From Candidatus Dactylopiibacterium sp. (lineage in GTDB: Bacteria; Pseudomonadota; Gammaproteobacteria; Burkholderiales; Rhodocyclaceae), in NCBI GenBank assembly GCA_031119555.1, contig JAVHXQ010000001.1, positions 1-64,000 on the forward strand: a stretch of DNA of 64,000 bases, given 5' to 3'. The notes under the pieces were generated by a model. The model was not told where the DNA came from. It did no database searches and worked only from the letters and a program-made list of their open reading frames with translations. Below are positions 36,789 through 45,787 of the stretch, piece after piece. Position 1 is the stretch's first letter; every line of letters starts with the position of its first letter. Made by a program: the position numbers and the translations under genes.

Positions 36789-37782
36789 GCAATCGCTCCA
36801 GAACGGGTTTCAGCGCAGCCGCGTCGAGTTGGGCCTCGACCGGCAGCACCCAGCAGTCAGGCGGGGCCAGGGCCGCGCATTTTACTGCATCCTTCTCCGT
36901 GAGCAGGAGCACATCGCCCTCCGGAACGCGCAGATCCTGCGGCGTGAAGCGATGGTGGTCGCCGAAAGCCCGCGTGCTGGCAAGCGTGAGCCCCAGCGCG
37001 CGCAGGCTCGCAAAGAACCGGTCGGGGTCGGCGATGCCGGCCAGGGCATGTACGCGCCGCCCCGCGAAAGCCGCCGCGTCACAACGCTCGGCCGGCACCG
37101 CGAGGCGCCAGAGGTGCCCCGCACGCAGCGTCATCGAGGCACAAGGCCGTGCGGGCAGGCGGGCCCGCAGCGTCGCACCGAGGTCTCCGTTGGCGATCAG
37201 CAGCGTGGCCGTGCGCAGCCGCCCCAGCGGCTCGCGCAGCGGCCCCGCCGGCATGAGCCAGCCGTTGCCGAGGATGCGTTCGTTGAGCACCACGATCTCC
37301 GCATCGCGCGCGAGTGCGTAGTGCTGCAGGCCGTCGTCGGTGATCAGCACGTTCACTTCGGGATGCGCGGCCAGCAGGGCACGCGCCGCGTCGGCCCGGC
37401 GCCGCCCGATCCAGAGCGGGCAGCCGGTGCGTCGCGCAAGCAGCACGGGCTCGTCGCCGCAGCGGTCGGGGTCGGAGTCGGGGCGCACGGCTTCGGGCAG
37501 GCGCGCCGAGCCGCCGTAGCCGCGCGAGAGTATGCCCGGAACATGACCCGCCTCGCGCAGCGCGCGGGCCAGCCAGATCACGACCGGCGTCTTGCCGCTG
37601 CCGCCGGCCGCGAGGTTGCCCACCACCACCACGGGCACGGGCAGGCGCTCGCTGCGCAGCAGGCCACCGCGATAGGCCAGCCGACGCAGCGCGGCCAGCA
37701 CGCCGAACAGCGCCGCGACGGGGAGCCAGGCGAGCGCGAGCCCGCCGCGAGCATCCCACCAGGCCGGACGCCTCAGCGCCAT
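36769..37782 (-). CDS. lpxK: Tetraacyldisaccharide 4'-kinase
   Basis: Phosphorylates the lipid A disaccharide at the inner membrane (337 residues). An N-terminal hydrophobic region at about 15-35 anchors it. The P-loop is [16 protein letters not shown], followed by [20 protein letters not shown] and the catalytic/metal region [12 protein letters not shown]. The late motif [11 protein letters not shown] is conserved. It lies seven bases after exbD. Confidence 0.97.
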   Translation of the reverse strand: MALRRPAWWDARGGLALAWLPVAALFGVLAALRRLAYRGGLLRSERLPVPVVVVGNLAAGGSGKTPVVIWLARALREAGHVPGILSRGYGGSARLPEAVRPDSDPDRCGDEPVLLARRTGCPLWIGRRRADAARALLAAHPEVNVLITDDGLQHYALARDAEIVVLNERILGNGWLMPAGPLREPLGRLRTATLLIANGDLGATLRARLPARPCASMTLRAGHLWRLAVPAERCDAAAFAGRRVHALAGIADPDRFFASLRALGLTLASTRAFGDHHRFTPQDLRVPEGDVLLLTEKDAVKCAALAPPDCWVLPVEAQLDAAALKPVLERLHGSEAA

Positions 37783-37788
37783 GCCGGC

Positions 37789-38211
37789 TTACCGGCGCGT
37801 CTGCGCGGCAAAGGAAACGTTGGGCAGGCCGGCCTTCTGCGCGGCCTGCATGACGTCGAAGACCGCCTGGAAGTTGGCCTTCGCGTCGCCGTTGATGACC
37901 ACCAGCGGAGACTTCTCGGCGGCATCGGGCGCCACGCGGCGCAGCGCGGCCACGATGCTGTCGATGTCGCGGGCGCCGACCGGTGTCTTGTTTACGAGCA
38001 CCTCGCCGGCCGCGTTGATGACGACGCTGATCTCCTCGGGCTGCGTCTGCGAGGGCGGCGCGTCGGAACTCGGCAGGCTGATCTCCAGCCCCGAGAAGCG
38101 GGAGTAGGTCGTCGTCAGCATCAGGAAGATGATGATGACGAGCAGCACGTCGATGAGCGGGATCAGGTTGATCTCGAGCTCTTCCTTGCCCTGGCCGCGG
38201 CGGAAATTCAT
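37789..38211 (-). CDS. exbD: ExbD/TolR-family biopolymer transport protein
   Basis: A 140-residue inner-membrane protein with one helix at about 15-37 containing the key aspartate (INLIPLIDVLLVIIIFL) and a periplasmic domain. With ExbB it forms a proton-driven energising complex. No tonB lies beside it; in lpxK-linked exbBD pairs of betaproteobacteria the partner is often unclear and TolQR-like roles are possible. Confidence 0.94.
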   Translation of the reverse strand: MNFRRGQGKEELEINLIPLIDVLLVIIIFLMLTTTYSRFSGLEISLPSSDAPPSQTQPEEISVVINAAGEVLVNKTPVGARDIDSIVAALRRVAPDAAEKSPLVVINGDAKANFQAVFDVMQAAQKAGLPNVSFAAQTRR

Positions 38212-38221
38212 CGCCGGCTCC

Positions 38222-38842
38222 TTACTTCGCGCTGCGGCGCTCGCCGTGCAGCACTTCGACGAGCTTCACGGCCTGCTGCTCCATCTCGACCACGATGCTG
38301 TCGACGAGGGCGCGGAAGTGGCGATGTGCGATCAGCGCCGGAATCGCGATCAACAGGCCGAAACCGGTGTTGTAGAGCGCGATGGAGATGCCGTGCGCGA
38401 GCTGGGTGGGGTCGGTGCCGCCGCCCGTGGGGCTTTGCGCGCCGAACAGCTCGATCATGCCGACCACGGTGCCGAACAGGCCCATGAGGGGTGCCACGGT
38501 GGCGATCGTGCCCAGCGTGGTGAGGAAGCGGCCGAGTTCGTGCGCAACGGCCGCACCGGCTTCCTCGATGGATTCCTTCATGACCTCGCGGCTGGCGCGC
38601 ATATTGCGCAGACCGGCCGCCAGCACCTGCCCCAGCGGGGAATGCGCCTGCACGCGGGCGATCAGCTCGTCCGAGGGCCCCGCCTGGCGCAACTCGCCGA
38701 GCACTTTCTCGAGCAGCCCGGGCGGAACGATGGCCTTGCGACGCAAGGAGAAAAGCCGCTCGATGATCAGCGCCAGCGCGATGACAGAGGCAAACAGCAA
38801 GGGAATGATCGGCCAGTCAGCGGCGCGGATGATCTCCAGCAC
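38222..38842 (-). CDS. exbB: ExbB/MotA/TolQ-family proton channel protein
   Basis: A 206-residue protein with three membrane helices: about 8-30, then after a cytoplasmic loop about 110-135 (ATVAPLMGLFGTVVGMI, the family signature) and about 155-175. The start is GTG with an AGGAGTC ribosome-binding site a few bases upstream. First gene of the envelope operon that continues to adk. A weak -10 (TACAGT, minus strand) lies about 35 bases upstream. Confidence 0.95.
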   Translation of the reverse strand: MLEIIRAADWPIIPLLFASVIALALIIERLFSLRRKAIVPPGLLEKVLGELRQAGPSDELIARVQAHSPLGQVLAAGLRNMRASREVMKESIEEAGAAVAHELGRFLTTLGTIATVAPLMGLFGTVVGMIELFGAQSPTGGGTDPTQLAHGISIALYNTGFGLLIAIPALIAHRHFRALVDSIVVEMEQQAVKLVEVLHGERRSAK

Positions 38843-38976
38843 GGGAGCGACTCCTGAGTTTCAACGGGTGCGGAACTGTATCGCCCCCCTTTGGGCAGGG
38901 CAAGCGCACCCATCCGCCTGAAAGCCGCCATCCGGCGCCCGCCGCGCCCGTTCGTGAGCGGCGGACGGCCTCCGAT

Positions 38977-39000
38977 TTAATCCACAGAAACTGTGGATAA
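38977..39000. promoter_or_regulatory. Inverted DnaA-box pair
   Basis: TTAATCCACA and TGTGGATAA face each other across gaaac; the right-hand box is an exact consensus DnaA box (TTATCCACA on the minus strand). A weaker TTTGTGAAC follows. This is suggestive of DnaA binding, for regulation or titration. Confidence 0.55.
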
Positions 39001-39125
39001 GTTTGTGAACGGTTCGGGGGCTAACGCGCTAAACCGGCTCTGGGCATAGGTTTTTTTCAAGTCGGTCAAAAATGAAGCCGAAATGACAGAGTATATAAAA
39101 ATCAAAGACTTGCAAAAGAATCCGC

Positions 39126-39151
39126 TTGTCAAGACTTGTCACGACCTGTCA
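39126..39151 (+). repeat. Three phased 10-bp direct repeats
   Basis: TTGTCAAGAC, TTGTCACGAC and CTGTCAG follow one another with exactly ten-base spacing, so each copy faces the same side of the helix. An inverted CAGACAGG occurs 20 bases later. Confidence 0.5.
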
Positions 39152-39196
39152 GATCCGCCTCTCGCGCAGCCAGACAGGCCGCGATGTGGATTGCGC

Positions 39197-39202
39197 TAGA
39201 AT
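39197..39202 (+). promoter_or_regulatory. xseA -10 TAGAAT, close to the start codon
   Basis: TAGAAT ends only seven bases before the xseA ATG, so the transcript would be leaderless or nearly so. No ribosome-binding site is visible. Confidence 0.45.
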
Positions 39203-39209
39203 CCAGCCC

Positions 39210-40571
39210 ATGCCCAGACAGCTTTTCAGCCCGGAACAAGGCGGCGCGCAGGTTTCCAGCGTGTCTGACTTTGTGACGCAAATTCGTTCGCTCATCGAGC
39301 AAAATTCTCCCTTGCGCTGGATCGGTGGTGAAATCGCCAATCTGGTGTACGCCAGTTCCGGCCACGTCTATTTCACGCTGCGCGACGCGCGCGCGCAGGT
39401 CCGCTGTGCGATGTGGCGCAACCGGGCCCAGCTGCTGCCCTTCCGGCTCGCCGAAGGCATGCAGGTGGAAGTCCGCGCGCAGGCCACCGTCTATGAAGCC
39501 CGCGGCGATCTGCAACTGTCGGTCGAACAGGTGCGGCGCGCCGGCCTGGGCAGCCTCTATGAAGCCTTTCTGCGCCTCAAGGCCCGCCTGGAGGCCGAGG
39601 GGCTCTTCGCGCCCGAGCGCAAGCGCCCGCTTCCGCTGCGCGCGACGGGCATCGCGCTGGTCACCTCGCGCTCCGGCGCGGTGCTGCACGACGTGCTGAC
39701 CGTGCTGCGGCGCCGCGCGCCCGCCCTGCCCGTCACGCTCTACCCCACGCGCGTACAGGGCGAAGACGCCCCCGCCGCGATCGCCTCCGCCATCGCGCTC
39801 GCCGACCGCCGGGCGCAGCAGGACGGCAATCAGGTGCTGCTGCTGTGCCGGGGGGGTGGCAGCCTGGAAGACCTGTGGGCATTCAACAGCGAAGCCGTGG
39901 TGCGCGCCATCGCCGCCTGCCGCCTGCCCGTCGTGAGCGGCGTGGGTCACGAAACCGACGTCACGCTGGCGGATTTCGCGGCCGACCTACGCGCGGCCAC
40001 GCCCAGCGCCGCAGCGGAGATCCTCTCGGCCGACTGGTTCGCGCTGCGCCAGCGCCTGCCCGAACTCGCCCGCCTGCTGCAGCGCAGCCTGCAATGGCGC
40101 CTCACGCGCGCGGCCCAGCGCACGGATGAACTGCAACGCCGCCTGACCCACCCACGCACCCGGCTTGCGCGCGGCCAGGAAGCCCTCGACGCGCTCGCGC
40201 GCCGGCTCGAAAGCCAGATCCACCGGCGCCAGCGCGCCCTGCAGCAGGGCCTCTCCGCGCTTGCCGCGCGCCTTTCGGCGCAACGTCCACGCATGGCGCC
40301 GCGCGCGACGCGACTCGCGCAGCTCGACGCCCGCCTGCGTTACGCCGCCACCCAGCAGCACAACCGCCGCGCGGCCAACGTGGCGCAACTCGCCGCCCGT
40401 CTCAACGCCCTCAATCCGGAAGCCGTCCTCGCGCGCGGCTACGCGGTCGTGCGCGACGCCCACGGCGGGATCCTGCGCGACGCCACCGCGAGCCAGCCCG
40501 GCCAGCCGCTTGAAGTCCAGCTCGCGAAGGGACGCCTCAAGGTCCGCGTGGAAGGAACGGAGCACTCCTGA
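39210..40571 (+). CDS. xseA: Exodeoxyribonuclease VII large subunit
   Basis: Large subunit of the ssDNA exonuclease that trims mismatch-repair and damage intermediates (453 residues). The N-terminal OB fold (about 10-105) includes VSDFVTQIRSLIEQN, WIGGEIANL and GHVYFTLRD. The catalytic domain has RGGGSLEDLWAFN and VVSGVGHETDVTLADF. A long arginine/alanine-rich coiled coil precedes the C-terminal LNPEAVLARGYAVV. ATG 39210 (MPRQLFSPEQ) fits the family; the ORF-track upstream extension does not. Confidence 0.97.
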   Translation: MPRQLFSPEQGGAQVSSVSDFVTQIRSLIEQNSPLRWIGGEIANLVYASSGHVYFTLRDARAQVRCAMWRNRAQLLPFRLAEGMQVEVRAQATVYEARGDLQLSVEQVRRAGLGSLYEAFLRLKARLEAEGLFAPERKRPLPLRATGIALVTSRSGAVLHDVLTVLRRRAPALPVTLYPTRVQGEDAPAAIASAIALADRRAQQDGNQVLLLCRGGGSLEDLWAFNSEAVVRAIAACRLPVVSGVGHETDVTLADFAADLRAATPSAAAEILSADWFALRQRLPELARLLQRSLQWRLTRAAQRTDELQRRLTHPRTRLARGQEALDALARRLESQIHRRQRALQQGLSALAARLSAQRPRMAPRATRLAQLDARLRYAATQQHNRRAANVAQLAARLNALNPEAVLARGYAVVRDAHGGILRDATASQPGQPLEVQLAKGRLKVRVEGTEHS

Positions 40572-40595
40572 ACCGGCGCCCCCACCGGTTTGCAG

Positions 40596-40601
40596 TACAA
40601 T
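40596..40601 (+). promoter_or_regulatory. Candidate sodB -10 TACAAT
   Basis: TACAAT about 67 bases before the sodB ATG. The leader carries a seven-pair hairpin GCCGATG-N7-CATCGGC at 40617-40637. Confidence 0.45.
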
Positions 40602-40667
40602 CCCGAACGCCCCGAAGCCGATGACGATGCCATCGGCGAATTCAAACCCACCGTCATGGAGAGAGAA

Positions 40668-41249
40668 ATGACACATACCCTGCCCCCGCTGCCGTACGCC
40701 AAGAACGCCCTGGTGCCGCACATCTCCGAGGAGACCTTCGAGTACCACTACGGCAAGCACCATCAGGCCTATGTCACCAACCTGAACAACCTGATCCCGG
40801 GCACCGAGTTCGAAAACGCTGCACTCGAGGACATCATCCGCAAGAGTTCCGGCGGCATCTACAACAACGCCGCGCAGGTCTGGAACCACACTTTCTTCTG
40901 GAGTTCGATGAAGCCGGCCGGCGGCGGCGCTCCCAGCGGTGCGCTGGCGGATGCCATCCAGGCCAAGTGGGGCAGCTTCGACGCCTTCAAGGAAGCCTTC
41001 ACGAAGAGCGCGGTCGGCAACTTCGGTTCTGGCTGGACCTGGCTCGTGAAGAAGGCCGACGGCAGCGTGGACATCGTCAACACCGGCCCCGCCGGCACGC
41101 CGCTGACCACCACCGACAAGGCGCTGCTGACGATCGACGTCTGGGAGCACGCCTACTACATCGATTACCGCAACGCGCGTCCGAAGTTCGTCGAGACCTT
41201 CCTCGCGAACCTCGCCAACTGGGATTTCGCCAGCGCGAATTTCGCCTGA
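40668..41249 (+). CDS. sodB: Superoxide dismutase (Fe type)
   Basis: Cytosolic dismutase of superoxide, 193 residues. Metal ligands are visible as His in [11 protein letters not shown], His in [11 protein letters not shown], and Asp and His in [14 protein letters not shown]. The Fe-type residues FFWSSM and GSGWTWLV favour iron over manganese. GGAG lies eight bases before the ATG; upstream in-frame codons belong to the leader. A terminator follows. The xseA-sodB pair is a typical betaproteobacterial neighbourhood. Confidence 0.97.
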   Translation: MTHTLPPLPYAKNALVPHISEETFEYHYGKHHQAYVTNLNNLIPGTEFENAALEDIIRKSSGGIYNNAAQVWNHTFFWSSMKPAGGGAPSGALADAIQAKWGSFDAFKEAFTKSAVGNFGSGWTWLVKKADGSVDIVNTGPAGTPLTTTDKALLTIDVWEHAYYIDYRNARPKFVETFLANLANWDFASANFA

Positions 41250-41292
41250 GCACGCGCGGATCGACCCAAGGCCGCCGCGTCGCGCCGGCCGC

Positions 41293-41319
41293 AATGCCGC
41301 CCTCCGGGGCGGCATTTTT
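41293..41319 (+). terminator. Intrinsic terminator of sodB
   Basis: ATGCCGCC-ctccgg-GGCGGCAT followed by TTTTC, about 45 bases past the stop codon. Confidence 0.88.
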
Positions 41320-41339
41320 CATGGGCGAGACGCCGCGCG

Positions 41340-41765
41340 TCAGCCCAGCGCGAACATCGCCACGGCGACGTAACGCCCGGTCTTGGCGAGCGTCACCAGG
41401 AGCAGGAACGACCATGCCGGCTCGCGCATCATGCCAGCCACGAGCGTCAGCGGATCGCCCACGACCGGCATCCAGCTCAGCAGCAGCGTCCAGCGTCCGT
41501 AACGCGCGTACCCGCGCTGCGCGCGCGCCAGCGCCGGCCCCTTGAGCGGGAACCACCTGCGCTCGCCGAAGCGCGCCATGCCGTAGCGCCCCAGCCAGGC
41601 ATTCACGCAGGAACCCAGCACATTGCCGAGGCTGGCCACCGCCACCAGCAGCCACACCGGCCCCGCTCCGCCGCGCAGCAGCCCCGCGAGCAGCAGCTCG
41701 GACTGCAGCGGCAGCAAGGTGGCGGCGCCAAAGGCGGCGGCAAACAGGACGGCGCAGGCCAGCAT
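41340..41765 (-). CDS. YqaA/DedA-like inner membrane protein
   Basis: A 141-residue membrane protein of the SNARE-associated (VTT/DedA-like) group, YqaA subfamily. It has about four helices, the early LLPLQSELLL-type motif, a GNVLGSCVNAWLGRYG loop and the conserved LLSWMPVVGDPLTLVAG followed by KTGRY. It probably acts in membrane lipid or envelope homeostasis; the precise role is unknown. Convergent with sodB, downstream of nadC. Confidence 0.88.
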   Translation of the reverse strand: MLACAVLFAAAFGAATLLPLQSELLLAGLLRGGAGPVWLLVAVASLGNVLGSCVNAWLGRYGMARFGERRWFPLKGPALARAQRGYARYGRWTLLLSWMPVVGDPLTLVAGMMREPAWSFLLLVTLAKTGRYVAVAMFALG

Positions 41766-41875
41766 GCGCTCAGGCGGAAGTCCGGACGGCGCCGCGCCCG
41801 GACAGGCGGCCCCGATGCCGTCGCGACGCGCGGACAGCCGCCGGGCGGCAAAGCGCGTCGTGCATGACGCAGCGC

Positions 41876-42727
41876 TCAGTCTTCGACGTGGCGCAGCGAG
41901 AGGTCGACGGCCTCGACATCCTTCGTGAGCGCGCCGATAGAGATGCGGTCCACGCCGGTCTCGGCGATATCGCGCACGCGCGCCAGGCTCACGCCGCCGG
42001 AGGCTTCCAGCTTCGCCCGGCCGGCGTTCAGGCGCACCGCCTCGCGCATGTCCTCCAGCGACATGTTGTCGAGCAGCACCATGCGCGCGCCGCTCGCGAG
42101 CGCTTCCTCGAGTTCGGCGAGGTTCTCGACCTCCACCTCGATGAACGCGCTGGGAGGCGCGATCTGCTGCGCGCGCGCCAGCGCCTTGCCGATGCCGCCG
42201 GCGGCGATGATGTGGTTCTCCTTGATCAGCACGCCGTCATAGAGGCCGATGCGGTGATTCTCCCCGCCCCCCATGCGCACCGCGTATTTCTGCGCGAGAC
42301 GCAGGCCCGGCAGGGTCTTGCGCGTGTCGATGATCGCCGCGCGCGTGCCAGCCACCGCCGCCACGTACCGCGCCGTGGCCGTGGCCGTGGCGGACAGCAG
42401 CTGCAGGAAGTTCAGCGCGGTGCGCTCGGCCGTGAGCAGCGCACGCGCGCTGGCCGAGATCTCGCACAGCACCTGACCCGGCTTCACCCGCTCGCCGTCG
42501 CGGGCATGCCAGGTGATGGCCGCCTCGGGGTCCACCATGAGGAAGGTCGCGTCGAACCAGGCGGTGCCGCACAGCACGGCGTCCTGGCGCGTGAGCACGC
42601 GACCGCGCGCGCGCGCGCCGGGCGCGATGAGCTGGGCGGTGAGATCGCCGGTGCCCACGTCCTCGGCCAGCGCACGGGCCACGCTGTGGTAAATCTCGAT
42701 TCGCAACTGCTCCGGCTTTTCATTCAT
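41876..42727 (-). CDS. nadC: Nicotinate-nucleotide pyrophosphorylase
   Basis: Converts quinolinate and PRPP to nicotinate mononucleotide in de novo NAD synthesis (283 residues). Features: [14 protein letters not shown] near the start, [16 protein letters not shown], the phosphate-binding [26 protein letters not shown], and C-terminal [34 protein letters not shown] precedes the ATG. A -10 TAGAAT lies about 70 bases upstream. Confidence 0.97.
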   Translation of the reverse strand: MNEKPEQLRIEIYHSVARALAEDVGTGDLTAQLIAPGARARGRVLTRQDAVLCGTAWFDATFLMVDPEAAITWHARDGERVKPGQVLCEISASARALLTAERTALNFLQLLSATATATARYVAAVAGTRAAIIDTRKTLPGLRLAQKYAVRMGGGENHRIGLYDGVLIKENHIIAAGGIGKALARAQQIAPPSAFIEVEVENLAELEEALASGARMVLLDNMSLEDMREAVRLNAGRAKLEASGGVSLARVRDIAETGVDRISIGALTKDVEAVDLSLRHVED

Positions 42728-42795
42728 GATGACTCCCCGCTACACGCACCGCCGGCCTGCCGGAATATCCCCGGGCGGCCCACAAAGAGCGGGCG

Positions 42796-42801
42796 ATTCT
42801 A
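42796..42801 (-). promoter_or_regulatory. Candidate nadC -10 TAGAAT
   Basis: Minus-strand TAGAAT, 69 bases upstream of the nadC ATG. Confidence 0.4.
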
Positions 42802-42819
42802 CACGGGAGGAACACCATC

Positions 42820-44304
42820 ATGAGCGGAATCCTGAGCGTTCTGGGCGCAAGCCTGGGGGCACTCGTCACGGCCGTGGTGCTGGCCGCGCTGGCCTATCTG
42901 TACATCCGCGACATCACGCAGAAGCAGCACGCCATCCTGCGCAACTACCCCATCGTCGGCCACCTGCGATATTTCTTCGAGAACCTCGGCGAGTATTTCC
43001 GGCAGTACTTCTTCCTCAACGACCGTGAGGAGATGCCCTTCAACCGCGCCACGCGGGCCTGGGTATACCGGCTCGCCAAGAGCGAGGGCGGCGCGATCGG
43101 CTTCGGCTCGACCTATCGCCTGCAGGAGGCCGGCGCGCTCATCTTCGTCAACGCCCCCTTCCCCGTCCTCGAGGAAGAGCGCCGCCCCACCCCGCCCCTG
43201 CTGGTCGGCGAAGGCTATTGCGACACGCCCTTCAACGCGCGTTCCGTCTTCAACATCTCGGGCATGAGCTTTGGCGCCATTTCGCGGCCCGCCGTCGAAG
43301 CCCTCTCGCGGGGCGCGGCACTCGCGGGCTGCTGGCTCGATACCGGCGAGGGCGGGCTGTCGCCATGGCACCTCGAAGGGGGCGCCGATCTCATCATGCA
43401 GATCGGCACCGCCAAATATGGCGTGCGCGATGCCGAGGGGCACCTCAGCCCGCAGCGCCTGCGCGAGATCGCGGCGCACGAGAACGTGCGCGCCTTCGAG
43501 ATCAAGCTCTCGCAGGGCGCCAAGCCCGGCAAGGGCGGCGTGCTGCCGGGCGCCAAGGTCACGCCCGAGATCGCGGCGATCCGCGGCATCGCGCCGGGGC
43601 AGGATTCCCTGAGCCCGAACCGCCATTACGACATCGCCGACATGCAGGAGCTGCTCGACATGGTGGCGCGCGTGCGCGACATCACGGGCAAGCCGGTGGG
43701 CATCAAGACCGCCATCGGCGGCTGGCATTTCTCGCAGGAACTCTGCGAGGCCGTACTGCGCCGGGGGCTCGCGAGCGCGCCGGATTTCCTCGTCATAGAC
43801 GGCGGCGAAGGCGGCACGGGCGCGGCGCCGCAGGCGCTCGCGGACCACGTCGGGCTGTCGATCGACGAAGCGCTGCCCCGCGTGGCCGACGCCCTCATCG
43901 CGAGCGGCCTCAAGCCACGCATCCGGCTCGTCGCATCCGGCAAGCTCGTCACCTCCGCGCGCGTGGGCTGGGCGCTGGCGTGCGGCGCCGATTTCGTCAA
44001 CAGCGCGCGCGGCTTCATGTTCGCGCTCGGCTGCATCCAGGCCCTGCGCTGCCACACCAACACCTGCCCGACGGGCGTGACCACGCACGACCTCCACCTG
44101 CAGCGCGGCCTCGTGGTGGAAGAGAAATTCCGTCGCGTCGCGCAGTACGCGCTCGCGCTGAACGCCGAGGTCGACATGCTCGCGCATGCCTGCGGCCTGC
44201 ATCACGCGCGCGAATTCCGCCGCGAGCACGTGCGCATCGTGCAGCCCACGGGCCGCTCCGAGGCGCTGTCCACGCTCTACCCCTACCCCGCCGCGTTCAG
44301 CTGA
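42820..44304 (+). CDS. Membrane-anchored FMN-binding glutamate-synthase-like protein
   Basis: A 494-residue protein with an N-terminal membrane helix (about 5-27), then the FMN-binding alpha/beta barrel of glutamate synthase large subunits. Conserved stretches are FNISGMSFGAISRPAVEAL, DTGEGGLSPWH, FEIKLSQGAKPGKGG and FLVIDGGEGGTGAAP. The 3Fe-4S cysteines are present in CIQALRCHTNTCPTGV. It lacks the glutaminase and C-terminal domains, so the true reaction is unknown; it could be a membrane-bound FMN/FeS oxidoreductase. The last eight bases overlap the convergent nnr gene. Confidence 0.92.
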   Translation: MSGILSVLGASLGALVTAVVLAALAYLYIRDITQKQHAILRNYPIVGHLRYFFENLGEYFRQYFFLNDREEMPFNRATRAWVYRLAKSEGGAIGFGSTYRLQEAGALIFVNAPFPVLEEERRPTPPLLVGEGYCDTPFNARSVFNISGMSFGAISRPAVEALSRGAALAGCWLDTGEGGLSPWHLEGGADLIMQIGTAKYGVRDAEGHLSPQRLREIAAHENVRAFEIKLSQGAKPGKGGVLPGAKVTPEIAAIRGIAPGQDSLSPNRHYDIADMQELLDMVARVRDITGKPVGIKTAIGGWHFSQELCEAVLRRGLASAPDFLVIDGGEGGTGAAPQALADHVGLSIDEALPRVADALIASGLKPRIRLVASGKLVTSARVGWALACGADFVNSARGFMFALGCIQALRCHTNTCPTGVTTHDLHLQRGLVVEEKFRRVAQYALALNAEVDMLAHACGLHHAREFRREHVRIVQPTGRSEALSTLYPYPAAFS

Positions 44305-45778
44305 AGTCGCCGCCCAGCCAGGCGTTGAAGAGCCGGCGGGCGGCGGGGAGGGTTTCCGACGGCGTCAGCCCCACCGGGCCGATGCCCTCGCGCGCAAGGA
44401 CGTCGGCCGCGCAGGTGTGCAGGTGGGTGGCCGCGCAGGCGGCCTCGCGCGCGGGCCAGCCTTGCGCAAGCAGGGCCACGATGAGGCCGCAGAGCGCATC
44501 TCCCATGCCCCCGGCGGCCATGCCGCCATGCCCGCCGGGGTTGATGAACCAGCTGCCATCGGGGGCCGCGATCACGCTGCCGCACCCCTTGAGCACCACC
44601 ACGGCATGGAAATGCCGGGCCATGGCCCGCGCCGCCGCCACGCGGTCGCGCTGGACCGCGCCCGTATCGCCACGCATGAGACGCGCCGCCTCGGCCGGAT
44701 GCGGCGTGAGCACCGCGGGCGTCTGGCGCGCGCTCAGGCGGATGGCGAGCGCATCGTCGCCCGCGAGCAGATTCAGCGCATCCGCGTCGAGCACGAGCGG
44801 GCCCGCGAAATCCAGGGCCTGCCGCAGCAGGTCGCGCGCAGCCGGCGTCCGCCCCAGCCCCGGGCCCACCGCCAGTGCGCTCGCCACGCCCGCCACGCTG
44901 GACGCCTCGCGCAGCATGAGTTCGGGATGCAGCCCATCCACCCCCAAGCCGCCGGCATCCAGCAAGCCCGCGAACACCTTGCCCGCGCCCAGATGCAGGG
45001 CCGCGCGCGCCGCCAGCAAGGCCGCCCCCTGCATGCCGGCGGCACCTCCGACGATGCCCGCGCTGCCGAAGCTCCCCTTGTGCACGTTGCGCCGGCGCGG
45101 CCGGAGCCAGGGCGCGAACAGCCCCGGCGCGAGCACGCGGCCCGCCGTGGCGGGCGCCGTGACGCCCAGATCGAACAGCCGCAGCTCGCCGCAGTGATCG
45201 GGGCCGTCCAGCGTGAGGACACCCGGCACGTGGGCAATGAAGCTCGCGGTGTGGGTGGCGCTGACGCAGGCGCCGATGGGGTGGCCGCTCATGGCATCCA
45301 GCCCCGAGGGCAGATCGAGCGCGAGCACCGGACACCGCGCGGGCAGGGTCGCCAGACGCGCTACCCAGCCGGCATGCGGCGCCGCGAGGGGCCGGCGCAG
45401 CCCGATGCCGAACAGCGCATCGACGACCAGCGCCCACGCCTGCTCGCCGAAATCCGCCGCGATCTCGCCGCCGCCGGCCAGCCAGCGCGCACGCGCCGCC
45501 TCGGCGTCGGGCGGTAGCGCCTGAGCGGGCGCGGGGCCGACGAGCACCACCGCGTGCCCGGCCTCGCGCAGCACGCGCGCCAGCACGAAACCGTCGCCGC
45601 CGTTGTTGCCCGGCCCGCACAGCACCAGCACCGGACCACTGCGCGCGGCCAGCAGTTCAAGCGCCCAGGCGGCGGCCGCCTGCCCGGCGCGCTCCATGAG
45701 AGGAGGCCGCGCCGCCGCGTGCGCCGCCTCGAGCCCACGCAGGCCCGCGATGTCGAGAATGGGCGCGGGAGGCGTCAT
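44297..45778 (-). CDS. nnr: Bifunctional NAD(P)H-hydrate repair enzyme
   Basis: Repairs hydrated NADH and NADPH: the N-terminal YjeF_N domain (about 1-215) epimerises NAD(P)HX, and the C-terminal domain (about 225-490) is an ADP-dependent dehydratase. Epimerase motif VLCGPGNNGGDGFVLAR; dehydratase motifs AVLTPHPAEAARLM and GGMAAGGMGDALCGLI (the usual GSGDVLAG is altered to GMGDALCG). 493 residues, normal for the fused enzyme. It lies nine bases after kup, probably one transcript. Confidence 0.94.
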   Translation of the reverse strand: MTPPAPILDIAGLRGLEAAHAAARPPLMERAGQAAAAWALELLAARSGPVLVLCGPGNNGGDGFVLARVLREAGHAVVLVGPAPAQALPPDAEAARARWLAGGGEIAADFGEQAWALVVDALFGIGLRRPLAAPHAGWVARLATLPARCPVLALDLPSGLDAMSGHPIGACVSATHTASFIAHVPGVLTLDGPDHCGELRLFDLGVTAPATAGRVLAPGLFAPWLRPRRRNVHKGSFGSAGIVGGAAGMQGAALLAARAALHLGAGKVFAGLLDAGGLGVDGLHPELMLREASSVAGVASALAVGPGLGRTPAARDLLRQALDFAGPLVLDADALNLLAGDDALAIRLSARQTPAVLTPHPAEAARLMRGDTGAVQRDRVAAARAMARHFHAVVVLKGCGSVIAAPDGSWFINPGGHGGMAAGGMGDALCGLIVALLAQGWPAREAACAATHLHTCAADVLAREGIGPVGLTPSETLPAARRLFNAWLGGDFS

Positions 45779-45787
45779 GGCGCGGGC

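Larger units (their letters stand above)
38843..39209. other. exbB/xseA divergent region with DnaA boxes
   Basis: A 367-base gene-free spacer. From left to right it holds the exbB promoter area, two inverted DnaA-box-like 9-mers (38977-39000), a T-run, an AT-rich stretch (about 39050-39115, including tatataaaaatcaaa), three helically phased direct repeats (39126-39151) and the xseA -10. Confidence 0.6.

Noticed and set aside
38977-39151. Chromosomal replication origin
   Set aside because: Only two good DnaA boxes, no dnaA, dnaN, gyrB, rpmH or parAB nearby, and gene orientation shows no consistent switch. Kept only as a regulatory-site finding.
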